60,194 nucleotides of DNA from Lingula anatina (Eukaryota; Brachiopoda; Lingulata; Lingulida; Lingulidae): positions 274,615 through 334,808 of the forward strand of contig NW_019775533.1 in assembly GCF_001039355.2 (NCBI RefSeq). Reading direction: 5' to 3'. The notes under the pieces were generated by a model, which was not told the DNA's origin, did not search any database, and saw nothing but the letters and a program-made list of their open reading frames with translations. The position numbers were made by a program, and so were the translations under genes. This document shows, in pieces, positions 24,217 to 35,647 of this stretch (the stretch's first letter is position 1; each line of letters starts with the position of its first letter).

Positions 24217-24540
24217 GTGAAAAATGATTTCTTAATTCTGTGTGCTGCAGTTTCTTTTGCACATGCCCACTATGTGCACGTGCCTCATTTGTTCCTGTTG
24301 TCCTAAATTATCGATGAAGCCATATATATAATGAAAAATAATATCCTAATTCTGTCTGCTGCAGTTTCTTCGGATTGTAAATACCAATACCTACTTTGTG
24401 TACATGCCTTCTTATTTCCTGTTGTCCTCAGTTATTGGTGAAGTCATCTTTATCATGAAAAATTATTTCCTCATTCTGTCAGCTGCAGTTTCTTTAGTTC
24501 ATACCCATCCGCTGAATATACCTTAATTGTTTTTTATCTT
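24217..24540. repeat. three diverged tandem repeats, period about 114-124 bp
   Basis: Each unit contains ATGAAAAATNAT..CTAATTCTGT followed by CTGCAGTTTCTT; the CTGCAG cores are at 24245, 24359 and 24483. The array lies just upstream of GPCR paralog 1, where its promoter would be. Confidence 0.7.
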
Positions 24541-25797
24541 CAAATGACAGAAACTGGACAGGTTAAAAAACACTGCCATTTCCCGTGGTGTGCAGGGACA
24601 TGTCTCCCAATATACTGAATGATGTTGAACTTATGCACGCACTGATAGAGAGGAATATTTTCAAGTACAGCAGACAAAATATCCCTGTTGGTTTGATGGT
24701 TCTGTCACACCTAGCGTAAACAGGTATGCAAGAGTGTCCTATGTGACACAGATCATACGTACGCAGAACTTTGAGCGTACGAAATCACCCTCTTTCCAGC
24801 ATTAAGCCGAACCTTTACTATCTATGGCTATTTCCAAGAAGTCCATACACCACGAATCATTGTCAGAGCAAATGAAAAACATTAACCTTGCCATAAACAC
24901 TCTACTGTTAGTAAGATAATGCACAATCAAGATATTAGATGATGATAAGTTTTCAAATCCATCAGTGATATAAAGTCAATCAGTTAATGTGGTGTGATAA
25001 TGCAGATAATGGCTTCAAAAATCATCATTTCCTGCTTTTTCTATTATATATCTTAATTTACTGATGTGCCATCTAGACTGTGTTTAAAGTACCTTTATTT
25101 ACAGAACACTTAAACAGTTAACATTAATCATCCAAGATAACCCAAAAGGAAGCGATCTGTCGATCTGTTGGTATATGCTACTGTGTTAAGCCTGAAACAA
25201 GCACTAAACTTGACTAGAAATTTAATGTGCCTTTGAGTTGAGATTAATTGTTCGATCAATGATAAAATGAAGCTCTATGTGACAGAGTTTATATCTTCAA
25301 AAACAATACATGTGACATGCGAATTAAACATTGTTAATACGCAGTATTGTGCAAGATGCTGTAATTTGACAGAGCCTATAGAAAAAACAACCAGAAAAAT
25401 ATCTGCTTATATATCAGCTTTTATTCATTGCCTCACCACACTTGCTATCTGCCATTATTTCTCACTCCCTCTCCTCTAAGTCCTGTAAATTCTCACTTTT
25501 CAAGTTGCAAATTAAAACTTTGGGCTGTACCTAGGATATCATCCCCATTGAATGTTTTATAATGGATTGAACAGCAAGTGACTTTCTCCACACCTGCAAC
25601 AGGTTGGGGCATTTTTATTAACACTTTGGTGGATTTAAGTAAGATTTGATACGTTACTTCATGGACCTAATTATGTCCATGGTTACTTTTAGCATAATTT
25701 TGAAATTAACTGAGATCAGCATTTTGTTAGGAGATTGTCTGGCTTATGTGGTACAACCTTGAGATTCTCACCAATGAGGCAGGAAGAGATTTAGAAT
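24541..25797. other. intergenic between the two GPCRs, no gene seen
   Basis: Non-coding. On the minus strand an AATAAA lies at 25614-25619, about 180 bases beyond the stop of GPCR paralog 2, and could be its polyadenylation signal. A 70-codon frame at 25267 shows no recognisable domain. Confidence 0.5.
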
Positions 25798-26718
25798 TCA
25801 CTTCTTCTTACAACAGGTCGTTCTTATTTGTTTGAAAAAATTGTGAGCTTGTTGTCTGAAATCCACATAAATAAAAGCATATAAGATGGGATTTATAGCA
25901 CTGTTAATAAGCACTGAAAAATAAGCGAAAGCTGAAAAAATCTCATATGATTCATTAGTATTGTCCACCTCTGTGAAGAAAAGTAGGTAAAAGTCCACGT
26001 ATCTTGGGAACCAACATACTGCAAATACTACAGTCACTATTATCATCACAATTGTTAACCTCCTTTTGTCTTTAATAATCTTGGAGTCTGCTGGATTGTT
26101 TACTGGGTTTGGCCTATCCTTGGAGTTCAGTTGAAAAATGACCTTGGCGTACATGACTGTGATTGCAATCAGTGGAACCAAGTAGTCCAACACAAAGAGA
26201 CATATGAAGATAGTCTTGAACGGTGTTGTGTCCGTATTGTTCGTCTTATTGACTGTTATATATGGCCCCTTTTGGATAAAATATCCCGGATCATCTCCAA
26301 AGAAAATGACAGCAGGAGAAAGTAAAGATATTGAGATAGCCCATAACAAAGCCACTGTGATGAGAAGGTTTCTTGATGTCTTAAACACTATGGATTTAAA
26401 CACCAGTACCAGTGTTAAGAACTTATCAATTGCTAAGAGGACCAGTGTATGAATACTTACAGTGAATGTAACAAATGTCACGTAAGTACTTATCATGAAA
26501 AATTCTTTCGGAACGTTCATCATGAAACCAGCGACCATTTCATGGGCAAGGTAGCAAAGGTCTGCCAAGGCCAGATTGCCAATAAAGATGTACATCTTGG
26601 TCCTCAGTTTTTTTGTACACAAAATGATCAGTAAAACAAGTAGGTTTCCAACTATCCCCAATGAAGTTACACTGAAGGATATGATGGTTAAAACGTCCAG
26701 CACTGATCCAAAATACAT
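25798..26718 (-). CDS. rhodopsin-like GPCR, paralog 2, intronless
   Basis: 306 residues. The fold and many residues match paralog 1: GNLLV in TM1, NLALADLC in TM2, AIDKFLTLVLV at the end of TM3, KDKRRLT before TM6, VCWFPR in TM6 and NPILYAFIYVDFR in TM7, with a short tail ending CCKKK. As in paralog 1, the TM3 and ECL2 cysteines are absent and DK replaces DR. ECL2 has two potential N-glycosylation sequons (NKT, NNT). Conservation of these unusual features in two diverged, intact frames argues that both are functional receptors rather than decaying copies. Class A membership is clear; ligand and closest named family cannot be decided by eye. Confidence 0.9.
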   Translation of the reverse strand: MYFGSVLDVLTIISFSVTSLGIVGNLLVLLIILCTKKLRTKMYIFIGNLALADLCYLAHEMVAGFMMNVPKEFFMISTYVTFVTFTVSIHTLVLLAIDKFLTLVLVFKSIVFKTSRNLLITVALLWAISISLLSPAVIFFGDDPGYFIQKGPYITVNKTNNTDTTPFKTIFICLFVLDYLVPLIAITVMYAKVIFQLNSKDRPNPVNNPADSKIIKDKRRLTIVMIIVTVVFAVCWFPRYVDFYLLFFTEVDNTNESYEIFSAFAYFSVLINSAINPILYAFIYVDFRQQAHNFFKQIRTTCCKKK

Positions 26719-28251
26719 TCTTCTTCTTTTTTGTTATTGAATGATCAGTTTATCCGTTAAGTTCCCTTTTCACCTTTGGTATATATCCAAGCAGGTCACA
26801 AGTTGTAGGATTAATATTTTTTTTATGTTAAATCATCTTACAATTTGCAATCTGAGGCCATTTTTATTGCAGGTTTAATTGGTTGCATAACTTCAGCTTG
26901 TTCAACATATTCTTTCCATATCATTCTTTCGATAGTAATTAACAAACTTGAAGTTGTTAGCTCTTCCTCAATGAATGGAAGGATTTGGTGAAATGATTGA
27001 TGAATCCTTATTGAAAAATTATTTTATAACTCTGATGCTTTAATTGTCTCCATTCCAAATAACCATCCAATATGGTTCAATTAATCCCCTTTTGAAAAAT
27101 CTTTTGAAAAACCCTAATCATGCTGGTTAATACGTGTTATGGTTCTTCCTCGAATGGTAGATATAGGTGTAGAAATCACAGCATCTGCAGGGCACATGTG
27201 TCCAATTGACAGGATACCTCTTCATCACCTTGAATCAGATCATAAATCTAAATATTCCAAGCTTTAAAAAAACAGAAAAACACGACTAAATTGTTACTTC
27301 AGTACGAGGGAATACTGATATTGGCACTCAAGTTTTTTTTTTTGCTGCTGCTTTCTCTTATTAATGTGGTTCAATCTGAAATATACAAAACATTCTTACA
27401 CAACTTAAAAGAGAGAAAAAGAGAGAGAGAGAGATGATATTCAAAATAAAATCAGAGAAAAAAACTAAACAAAAGAAAAGTTTCATGGTAATGTCGGACT
27501 TGAATCTGATACCTTGAAGTGACATGTTGTAAAGTGTAGATTAACACAGCGCATTTCAATGATGAATACTGAGTCTTGAGAGAATGAATTAACACTTCAT
27601 CATTAATGACCACAATTTCAACTATTAATTCACGCAGTGTGAATAAACAATACTTATATCATGAATTCAGTTAAATTATATGATACAAAATAAAATAAAA
27701 ACAATAATAATAATAAACAAAAATAAACAAATAAGAACCAAACAGTGTGACCTACATGTACATTGTATTTGACGAAGTATAACTGGTAATAACGACCTTG
27801 AATTTCACTCAAAAGGAAAATTACAAGCAATATTTTCAAAACCAGAAATTCCTGCATAATGTAAGTACATGTGGTAGTCTTGAGAACAAATTAAATTAAG
27901 TGACATATGTCAGCAAGTGCAAGTTATAGCATATTAGAATAATAATAACTTACACATTTGTGTCCTCCTTGTGTCATCGTGTTCTACAACAAACTAACGA
28001 AATTTTACCTGACATCTGGTTAAAATGACTACTCGATTCACTGTGGTGACAGGGTTGACCCAAGCACGACAACAAAAAGGATGTAAATTTAATGCAAGTA
28101 CAACAACAAAAAAGTGGGCGTTTTAGGTTGTCTGTCCTCTTCACAACCATGACGAGGAAATGACAGTAGAGCTGTGATGGATGGTATGCCAATTAAATCA
28201 CATAGAGCACAACTATGCCATGACTGATTGAAAGGGATGAAGGGCTATTAA
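26719..28251. other. intergenic, no gene seen
   Basis: AT-rich non-coding sequence upstream of GPCR paralog 2, with a (GA)n tract at about 27412-27434. Open frames here are short and low in complexity. Confidence 0.5.
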
Positions 28252-28452
28252 GGCCACATTCAGAATAGTGGACTAACTAGTCCGAGGGTCATATATGGCA
28301 ACCAACTTAATGGCTTGCCGTCCAATCCACTATTGGACACTGAATAGATTACCCATGGGGAAGTATTCAAGTAGATCGGCCATATTCGATCCTCGGACTA
28401 GTTAGTCCACTGTTCTGAATGCGCTAGTTATAGTACTGTTCTAAATGCGGCC
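28252..28452. mobile_element. inverted-repeat element (MITE-like) of the GGACTAACTAGTCC family
   Basis: Left arm 28256-28288 (ACATTCAGAATAGTGGACTA...) pairs with right arm 28391-28423, about 30 of 32 positions. A second, weaker right end GTTCTAAATGCGGCC at 28438-28452 mirrors the extreme left end GGCCACATTCAGAA. There is no coding capacity, so it would be a non-autonomous element. Related ends occur at 7881, 28725, 29511-29763 and 57690-57867. Confidence 0.7.
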
Positions 28453-28724
28453 ACAGAGAACAGATGATTAGTGGAAGTGAAGGCAGGCTATTATTCACCA
28501 GTCTGCTGAGGTGAGACCCCTCCCCTGGGGTTAAACTCATTAGGAAGATTAATGTAGGGGGATTTCAGATGTCTGGTTTAATTGCTTTGTCACAATATTG
28601 ACACTCTGGTGAAGTGGTTGCATTTGATCATGAAACAATTTGTTTAATGTCTGTAACATTTTTAGATATTTCCCACCTGAATTAATTATTCTAGAAAGTT
28701 TTTCGTGTTAGATCTTTGGTTCTG

Positions 28725-28770
28725 TTCCCAACCTAATTGATCGGCAGACTAACTGAGCTGATGGGTCTTT
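28725..28770. mobile_element. fragment of the same inverted-repeat family
   Basis: GTTCCCAACCTAATTGATCGGCAGACTAACTGAGC resembles the CACAACCAATTGATCCATGGACTAACTAG end of the family. One end only; decayed. Confidence 0.35.
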
Positions 28771-29038
28771 AAATGTATATATCACACCATATTTTTTAAT
28801 TTAAATTTTGTTGCTGTTTTGTTTGGTTAAAAAGGTTTAGTCTAAAAAATAAGCACAATTTTTTAATTGTTAATAAATAGTTATTGGCACATTTTGTTGT
28901 TTTACAATTCTGTTGTCTAATGTTTTCATAAAATTAAGACATGAGAAAGGGGTTAACTTATTACATAAATTATTAAAATTGTATCAAACTTGTATCATGT
29001 GTTGTTTTAGGATCTCACTCTCAAGTATACCTGGAAGT

Positions 29039-30633
29039 GATTACCCCCCCCCCCTTGATTTAGTAACCCTTGAATCAAGATGCATCTCTAGGAAGAAGTG
29101 GGGTAAACAGATTCTCCCATATCTAGGTATCCCGGCTTTGGTTACGTATCTGTCACTTTTAATTGCTTGACTACTACCCACTTATACCCACTACCAATCT
29201 CACAGAAAATATTCATAAAATATCTGTTTACCTGTTTATCTGTTTTCCCCACCTTTACCTGGAGGATATAGGTGGTTATACTTTGATTAGATTTTTAACA
29301 ATACCTTCTGCACTTGTACTCAACGAAAAATTTAAAGGAAATTTTTATAAAGTAATTTGTTTAACAATGAAGTTGTATTATCACACTTAAAATTAAAAAT
29401 ATAAATAAATTGGATGAAATGTTTTGAACTTAACACTGATTTAATTTATATTTGTATAGAAATATATATTTCTTGGGGGGGAATCGTCTGGGGGGAATTG
29501 TCCTAGAATTGATCCACAGACTAACATATCTGCCAACTAAATATGGCCAACCCCACTTAAAAAGTGATACTGCAAATTCCCTGATAGTCTCCCTGCCTGC
29601 ACACATACCATCACTGCAGGGACTTGGCAATTAAACCTCAGAGTTGAGATTTTATCCATTTAATGGCGCGTGTGAAGGCGGGGAGACCATCAGAGAATTA
29701 GCGGCATCACTTTTTAAGTGGGGTCGGCCATATTTAGTTGGTGGACCTGTTAGTCTGCAGATCATCCATATTGAATGCGCTCTAAAACAACAGTATGCAT
29801 TCCTTAGCACCAGCTGGGCCAGTTTCATATNTGATTCCCCCCCCCCCCCCCCCCCCCTTGATTTAGTAACCCTTGAATCAAGATGCATCTCTATAGGAAG
29901 AAGTGGGGTAAACAGATTCTCCCATATCTAGGTATCCCGGCTTTGGTTACGTATCTGTCACTTTTAATTGCTTGACTACTACCCACTTACCCACTACCAA
30001 TCTCACAGAAAATATTCATAAAATATCTGTTTACCTGTTTATCTGTTTTCCCCACCTTTACCTGGAGGATATAGGTGGTTATACTTTGATTAGATTTTTA
30101 ACAATACTTTCTGCACTTGTACTCAACGAAAAATTTAAAGGAAATTTTTATAAAGTAATTTGTTTAACAATGAAGTTGTATTATCACACTTAAATTTAAA
30201 AATATTAATAAATTGGATGAAATGTTTTGAACTTAACACTAATTTAATTTATATTTGTATAGAAATATATATTTCTTGGGGGGGGATCGTCTGGGGGGAA
30301 TTGTCCTAGAATTGATCCACAGAATAACATATCTGCCAACTAAATATGGCCAACCCCACTTAAAAAGTGATACTGCAAATTCCCTGATGGTCTCCCTGCC
30401 TGCACACATACCATCACTGCAGGGACTTGGCAATTAAACCTCAGAGTTGAGATTTTATCCATTTAATGGCGCGTGTGAAGGCGGGGAGACCATCAGAGAA
30501 TTAGCGGCATCACTTTTTAAGTGGGGTCGGCCATATTTAGTTGGTGGACCTGTTAGTCTGCAGATCATCCATATTGAATGCGCTCTAAAACAACAGTATG
30601 CATTCCTGAGCACCAGCTGGGCCAGTTTCATAT
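29039..30633. repeat. near-identical tandem pair 29039-29830 / 29832-30633, joined by one N
   Basis: Copy 1 ends ...CAGTTTCATAT at 29830, corresponding to 30633; copy 2 starts after the N at 29831 with GATTCCCCC, corresponding to 29039. The copies differ mainly in the poly-C length and a few SNPs. As with the AASDH pair, end-to-start correspondence at a lone N indicates overlapping allelic contigs left side by side, with the poly-C tract a likely cause of the failed merge. Confidence 0.87.
29511..29763. mobile_element. foldback MITE with 58-bp arms (allelic copy at about 30313-30566)
   Basis: Left arm 29511-29568 and right arm 29706-29763 are reverse complements with about 7 mismatches in 58. 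The arms contain CAGACTAACA and AACTAAATATGGCC; outside them lie GGGGGAATTGTCC on the left and ATTGAATGCGC on the right, matching the terminal GCGCATTCA of the family. No open frame of interest. Confidence 0.75.
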
Positions 30634-30969
30634 ACAGACACATAGTTTCTGTGTATTTGTATTAGCCAGTTTTACCATCTAGTTTGAAAGAAAAGAGCAA
30701 GTACAAACCATTTTTTGTTTGAAAAATTTATACCTGGCACATGGTAAGATACAAATTAATTCATGTCAAAAAACTTAATTGATCACAGTTAGGATGGAGA
30801 CAAATATGTCTGACAAAACAATAAAAAAAACAGCATTAAACATGATGCATATTTGTACTTAAACAAAAACTCTCCTCATTGCATCTTCTCCATCTACGTA
30901 ATAAATATCCATTCCTCAAGTTTTGAGATTACTCTGCATGAAGTCATGCAATCCTTCATCTGAACATGC

Positions 30970-31815
30970 TCAAAGAATATTCCACTTTCCAGTCTTCCAG
31001 TAAGTTGTGAGGACTTTGTGAGCTTGCCTTCTTATCTTTGGGTCAGAATCCCTGTTAAAAATGTCCAGAGCGTCTGCCACCTCTAATTCTAGGTGCTGAG
31101 GGGAACCGTCACACAGAGTATGTAATACTTGCTGACGGACATTGACTGCGTCATCATCGATCATTTCAAGAACTCGCTTCCAGAAGTCGTCCAAGTCTTT
31201 TTTCACTCGGCATGGGCACATTTCTTTAAGAGCTTTCTGACGTACCTGTAGCAGAGTGGAGATGGTGAATATAATATATAATTATAATTGTAATATGTAT
31301 GGGCATGATGTGAAATGTGTATGATGTGAAATGACCTGGTTTCAGAACTTTTAAACCTCAATTGAACTACTTTCCAGAGACCATTGTTTCAATAAATTAT
31401 AAACATTTCAAAATAAATTGTGTCTTTCAATCATGTCAAGTTCATAATTGACACTTGACTTAAAAAATAACAATAAAATTTCTGCTAAATATTATTTATC
31501 AAAATAATTCAACTTCATCAACAGAGATCAAATAAAATTACAAACTGAAAAACGAGACTTCTGTAGACTTTTGTAGAATTCATAAAAGATTGTAATTATA
31601 GGAATACGTTGGAAACAAGAAGAAGCGTGTCAGTCACTTGAGCTGATTGCACTGGTAAGTTTGGTCAATCCACGCAGACCAATATTGTTGTCAAGGAGAT
31701 TGGGGTAAAACTATCTTACCAATGGGTCACTGTGCTTTGTGAGCTCTATGATAGTTTCAATCGTTGTAGTAGACTGGCAAAGTCTAAGTGCCTCTCTGGA
31801 GGATAATTCTGTCAT
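30970..31815 (-). CDS. small HEAT-repeat protein, two coding exons, about 123 aa
   Basis: Coding exon 1 is 31815-31720 (ends TTG|gtaag), coding exon 2 is 31245-30970 (after ..ctacag|GTACG); the phase is 0 and the product is 123 residues starting MTELSSREALRLC. It consists of about three HEAT/ARM-like helical pairs: HSDPLVRQKALKEM, DAVNVRQQVLHTLCDG and DPKIRRQAHKVLTTY show the repeated D..VR..A/V..L pattern; it ends GKWNIL. Such helical repeats bind proteins; no catalytic residues are seen. I recognise it as a conserved-looking small HEAT protein but cannot give a symbol or role. The exon containing the start may continue upstream: an open frame precedes the ATG to a possible acceptor near 31844. 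It is head-to-head with RANGAP1, and its first exon is repeated at 34910-35005. Confidence 0.7.
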
Positions 31816-32457
31816 CTTCTTCTGTGTACTAGTATACTCGTAAACAAACTGATGAAAATTAAATATATTCTTATTACAAATGTGTAAATAAATTGCTATA
31901 AAATAGTATAAACAATCATTTCAACCGAAAAAATCTATAATAATAGAATTGAACTTAAACAAAGGGAAAACTAGTGCGATGGTGTCTGCCACAACGTTAA
32001 CTGCATTGCATCTCAACACTTAAGAGGAAAAATCTTGCTAGCAGTGGTAGCTCTCTCAATTATTTTCTTTAACATTACATATATTACTGACAGATTGTTA
32101 CTTTCACTTTATTTTCACTTGGTTTCTCAGTTTACACCAGTTTTACGTACCTTATTCACAGATGAACCAATTTCCCAATCCCTTCATATAATCATCGTCG
32201 GGTGTATTATTATTCTGATCTGTTAAGAGAACTGCTATATATACCAGTAATTCTATTGAGTCAATATTGTGCAAACAGCGAATGTCACAGTGTTGTGCAA
32301 GGGATATCCTCGCTTCTAAAAATAATTTACGACCTTGACCTCGGCATCCGGGCACTTCGAACTACGAAAGAAGCCGCCATATTCCCACCGGCGCATGGAC
32401 TTCATTTGTTGACTAGAGTACATTTTAATTTAAACTTTTCTTGTCGGCCTGAGTTGC

Positions 32458-32864
32458 ATGATGGCCGGTGCTGATTTAAATCAGCTTACAGACAGGTTGG
32501 CCAAGGCCTCTGTCGAAGAATCGAGTATCCTCAGTTTTGCTGGGCAAGGACGTAAACTTGATACCGAAGACGATGGTAAGACGGCCAGCTGACCCACGTT
32601 TAATTACTTGTTATGTCTGTATGTCATGTAAGCATTTTGGTCTTTGTTGATATTGTACACTTTGCTCTGTTGTTATTTTTTTCAGATGACTTGTGTAAAA
32701 TTTTTAATGAAACGTAGTTAGAGGGGGCACCTGAACGTGTAATCAATAATATTCTTTTGTTATAATGATGATTGACTGAAAATCTATTTTAAATCTGATC
32801 GTGTTCCCAGTGAATACTGTCATTACTGAATTAACATAAATTACGGATATAGAAACACCAGAAA

Positions 32865-32898
<34 letters not shown>

Positions 32899-34653
32899 NN
32901 NNNNNNNNNNNNNNNNNNNNNNNNNNNNNNNNNNNNNNNNNNNNNNNNNNNNNNNNNNNNNNNNNNNNNNNNNNNNNNNNNNNNNNNNNNNNNNNNNNNN
33001 NNNNNNNNNNNNNNNNNNNNNNNNNNNNNNNNNTTTTTTGGAGTTTACATATTTATAATAATTATATTTGTAATTTTATTGTAAACGATAAATTTGATCT
33101 TTTTAAAGATTCATATTCTTTTAACTTAGATTCACTCATATAAGACAACCTTTTCTCCCTCACATCAATATCACACTGCTCAATAACACCACTGCTATTT
33201 TATCCAAACATCCAACTTTCTTTTATAATATAGATCATCTTTTGAGGCCTATGGCCGTCCAAGTGACAGCTGAACAGCTCTCTAGGGAAAGCCTTGCTTG
33301 CTCTTTTATGTGTTACATTTCTGTTTTAAGATTTTTTTTTTTTTTTTTTGTGGAAACGGCAAGCGATGAGAAAACCTCCAGTTGTGCATTAATAGATAAG
33401 TAGAATGGTCTTATCATGACTCACAATTCTACAATTTCAGCCAAGGAAATTGCCGATGCTATCGTCCAGTTCAAGTCAATGAAAGCACTACGTATGGACG
33501 GGAACACCCTGGGCGTCGATGCAGCCAAAGCCATATCAAAGGGTTTGGAGAAGCACCCAGAGTTTGAACATGCTCTGTGGAGTGACATGTTTACTGGAAG
33601 ACTAAAGACAGAAATACCCCATGCACTGGTAATTCTCTGTTCAGTTTTGATCATTTTAGGTTTTTGGTTTATGTTCTTCAAGTGTTTACTAGGATCAGGC
33701 CATTTTGCTGTTTTATCTTTTTGCACTTGTTATTTGACTTCAAGGTTGAACTTTTGTGATATCTTTACTATAGAGATAATAAAAAGATGTATGAATTTAA
33801 AAAATGGTTATTTAAAATTATATTTCTTTTATATCAAGTGTGAAGAAATTTTCTAAAAATACATTATCTTTTATCTTTCATTGCTGTACTTTCCTTTTAC
33901 AAGAAAAAAAGTTGGCACGAAGAGTTCTTCCCTTTTGTTTTGAAATTTTAAAAGAAATCACTGCATCAGTAATTGCAGGAGTATTGTCAGTGTTTTGGTC
34001 ATATATTTTTCATGTTTCCCTGTTAAATCAATTCCATGTTTTCCTTTCAGATGTATCTCAGTAATGGTATAATGCTAGCCGGTGCCAAACTGGTGGAGCT
34101 GGATCTCAGTGATAATGCCTTTGGTCCCCATGGCATCAACGGAGTGGTGGAACTGCTGAAGAGTGAAAGCTGTTACACGTTAAAGGAGCTGAGGTTGAAT
34201 AATAATGGTCTGGGTGTCACGGGAGGGAAGGTAATAATAATAATAATGATAATAATTATAAAGTGTTCTCAGCCATTGTACATGTATTAGAATGTACACA
34301 AAATTGTTTTACCTGCTGTAAAAATCCGGTAAAATATTTTAAAAAAAAATACATCCCGAGATAGTGTGTTGCCATTGCTGGGCAACGTCTTACAGAGTGG
34401 CAGAGTTGTTCACACTGGTGACACACTGAATGTGCCAATAGAATGTGAAGCTGGGCCAGTAACATGTTGTTTATTTGTCCAGTTACTCTGGTGAAGACAC
34501 TGTTTCAGCTTTGGTTAATAGAATCGTAGACTTTTCTTGTGCGCTCGGTTTCTGGAAGCTTTTTCACTGAGTTTTCAGTGCTACTGAAGGCACACAAATC
34601 CTCCCAAATATTCTATTAGCATATTGTGTTTTGTTGTAGATCTTGGCAAAGAC
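32458..34653 (+). pseudogene. second copy of RANGAP1 exons 1-3 and start of exon 4 (probable allele)
   Basis: Exons 32458-32575, 33441-33628, 34051-34230 and 34640-34653 (cut by the contig end) match the functional set at 35648 onward, with identical splice sites and only a few residue changes (for example H/R and H/Q in exon 2). It cannot make a full protein as placed. Together with the single N at 34654 this is best read as the other haplotype, not a separate gene. Confidence 0.8.
32899..33033. other. assembly gap (135 N)
   Basis: Lies between poly-T tracts inside the extra segment of copy 1; true length is unknown. Confidence 1.
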
Positions 34654-35647
34654 NTAATAACAATAAAATTTCTGCTAAATATTATTTATCAAAATAATTC
34701 AACTTCATCAACAGAGATCAAATAAAATTACAAACTGAAAAACGAGACTTCTGTAGACTTTTGTAGAATTCATAAAAGATTGTAATTATAGGAATACGTT
34801 GGAAACAAGAAGAAGCGTGTCAGTCACTTGAGCTGATTGCACTGGTAAGTTTGGTCAATCCACGCAGACCAATATTGTTGTCAAGGAGATTGGGGTAAAA
34901 CTATCTTACCAATGGGTCACTGTGCTTTGTGAGCTCTATGATAGTTTCAATCGTTGTAGTAGACTGGCAAAGTCTAAGTGCCTCTCTGGAGGATAATTCT
35001 GTCATCTTCTTCTGTGTACTGGTATACTCGTAAACAAACTGATGAAAATTAAATATATTCTTATTACAAATGTGTATATAAATTGCTATAAAATAGTATA
35101 AACAATTATTTCAACCGAAAAAATCTATAATAATAGAATTGAACTTAAACAAAGGGAAAACTAGTGCGATGGTGTCTGCCACAACGTTAACTGCATTGCA
35201 TCTCAACACTTAAGAAGAAAAATCTTGCTAGCAGTGGTAGCTCTCTCAATTATTTTCTTTAACATTACATATATTACTGACAGATTGTTACTTTCACTTT
35301 ATTTTCACTTGGTTTCTCAGTTTACACCAGTTTTACGTACCTTATTCACAGATGAACCAATTTCCCAATCCCTTCATATAATCATCGTCGGGTGTATTAT
35401 TATTCTGATCTGTTAAGAGAACTGCTATATATACCAGTAATTCTATTGAGTCAATATTGTGCAAACAGCGAATGTCACAGTGTTGTGCAAGGGATATCCT
35501 CGCTTCTAAAAATAAATCACGACCTTGACCTCGGCATCCGGGCACTTTGAACTACGAAAGAAGCCGCCATATTCCCACCGGCGCATGGACTTCATTTGTT
35601 GACTAGAATACATTTTAATTTTAACTTTTCTTGTCAGCCTGAGCTGA

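Noticed and set aside
24219-24540. CRISPR-like array
   Set aside because: Only three diverged units of over 110 bp without short constant repeats; animal nuclear context.
29452-30665. Several 60-95-codon frames in the MITE region
   Set aside because: They are translations of the foldback arms and occur twice only because of the duplicated contig.
32035-32226. Short hydrophobic frame upstream of RANGAP1 (also at 35225)
   Set aside because: Lies in the shared promoter/5' UTR, no homology seen; identical in both alleles simply because the DNA is.
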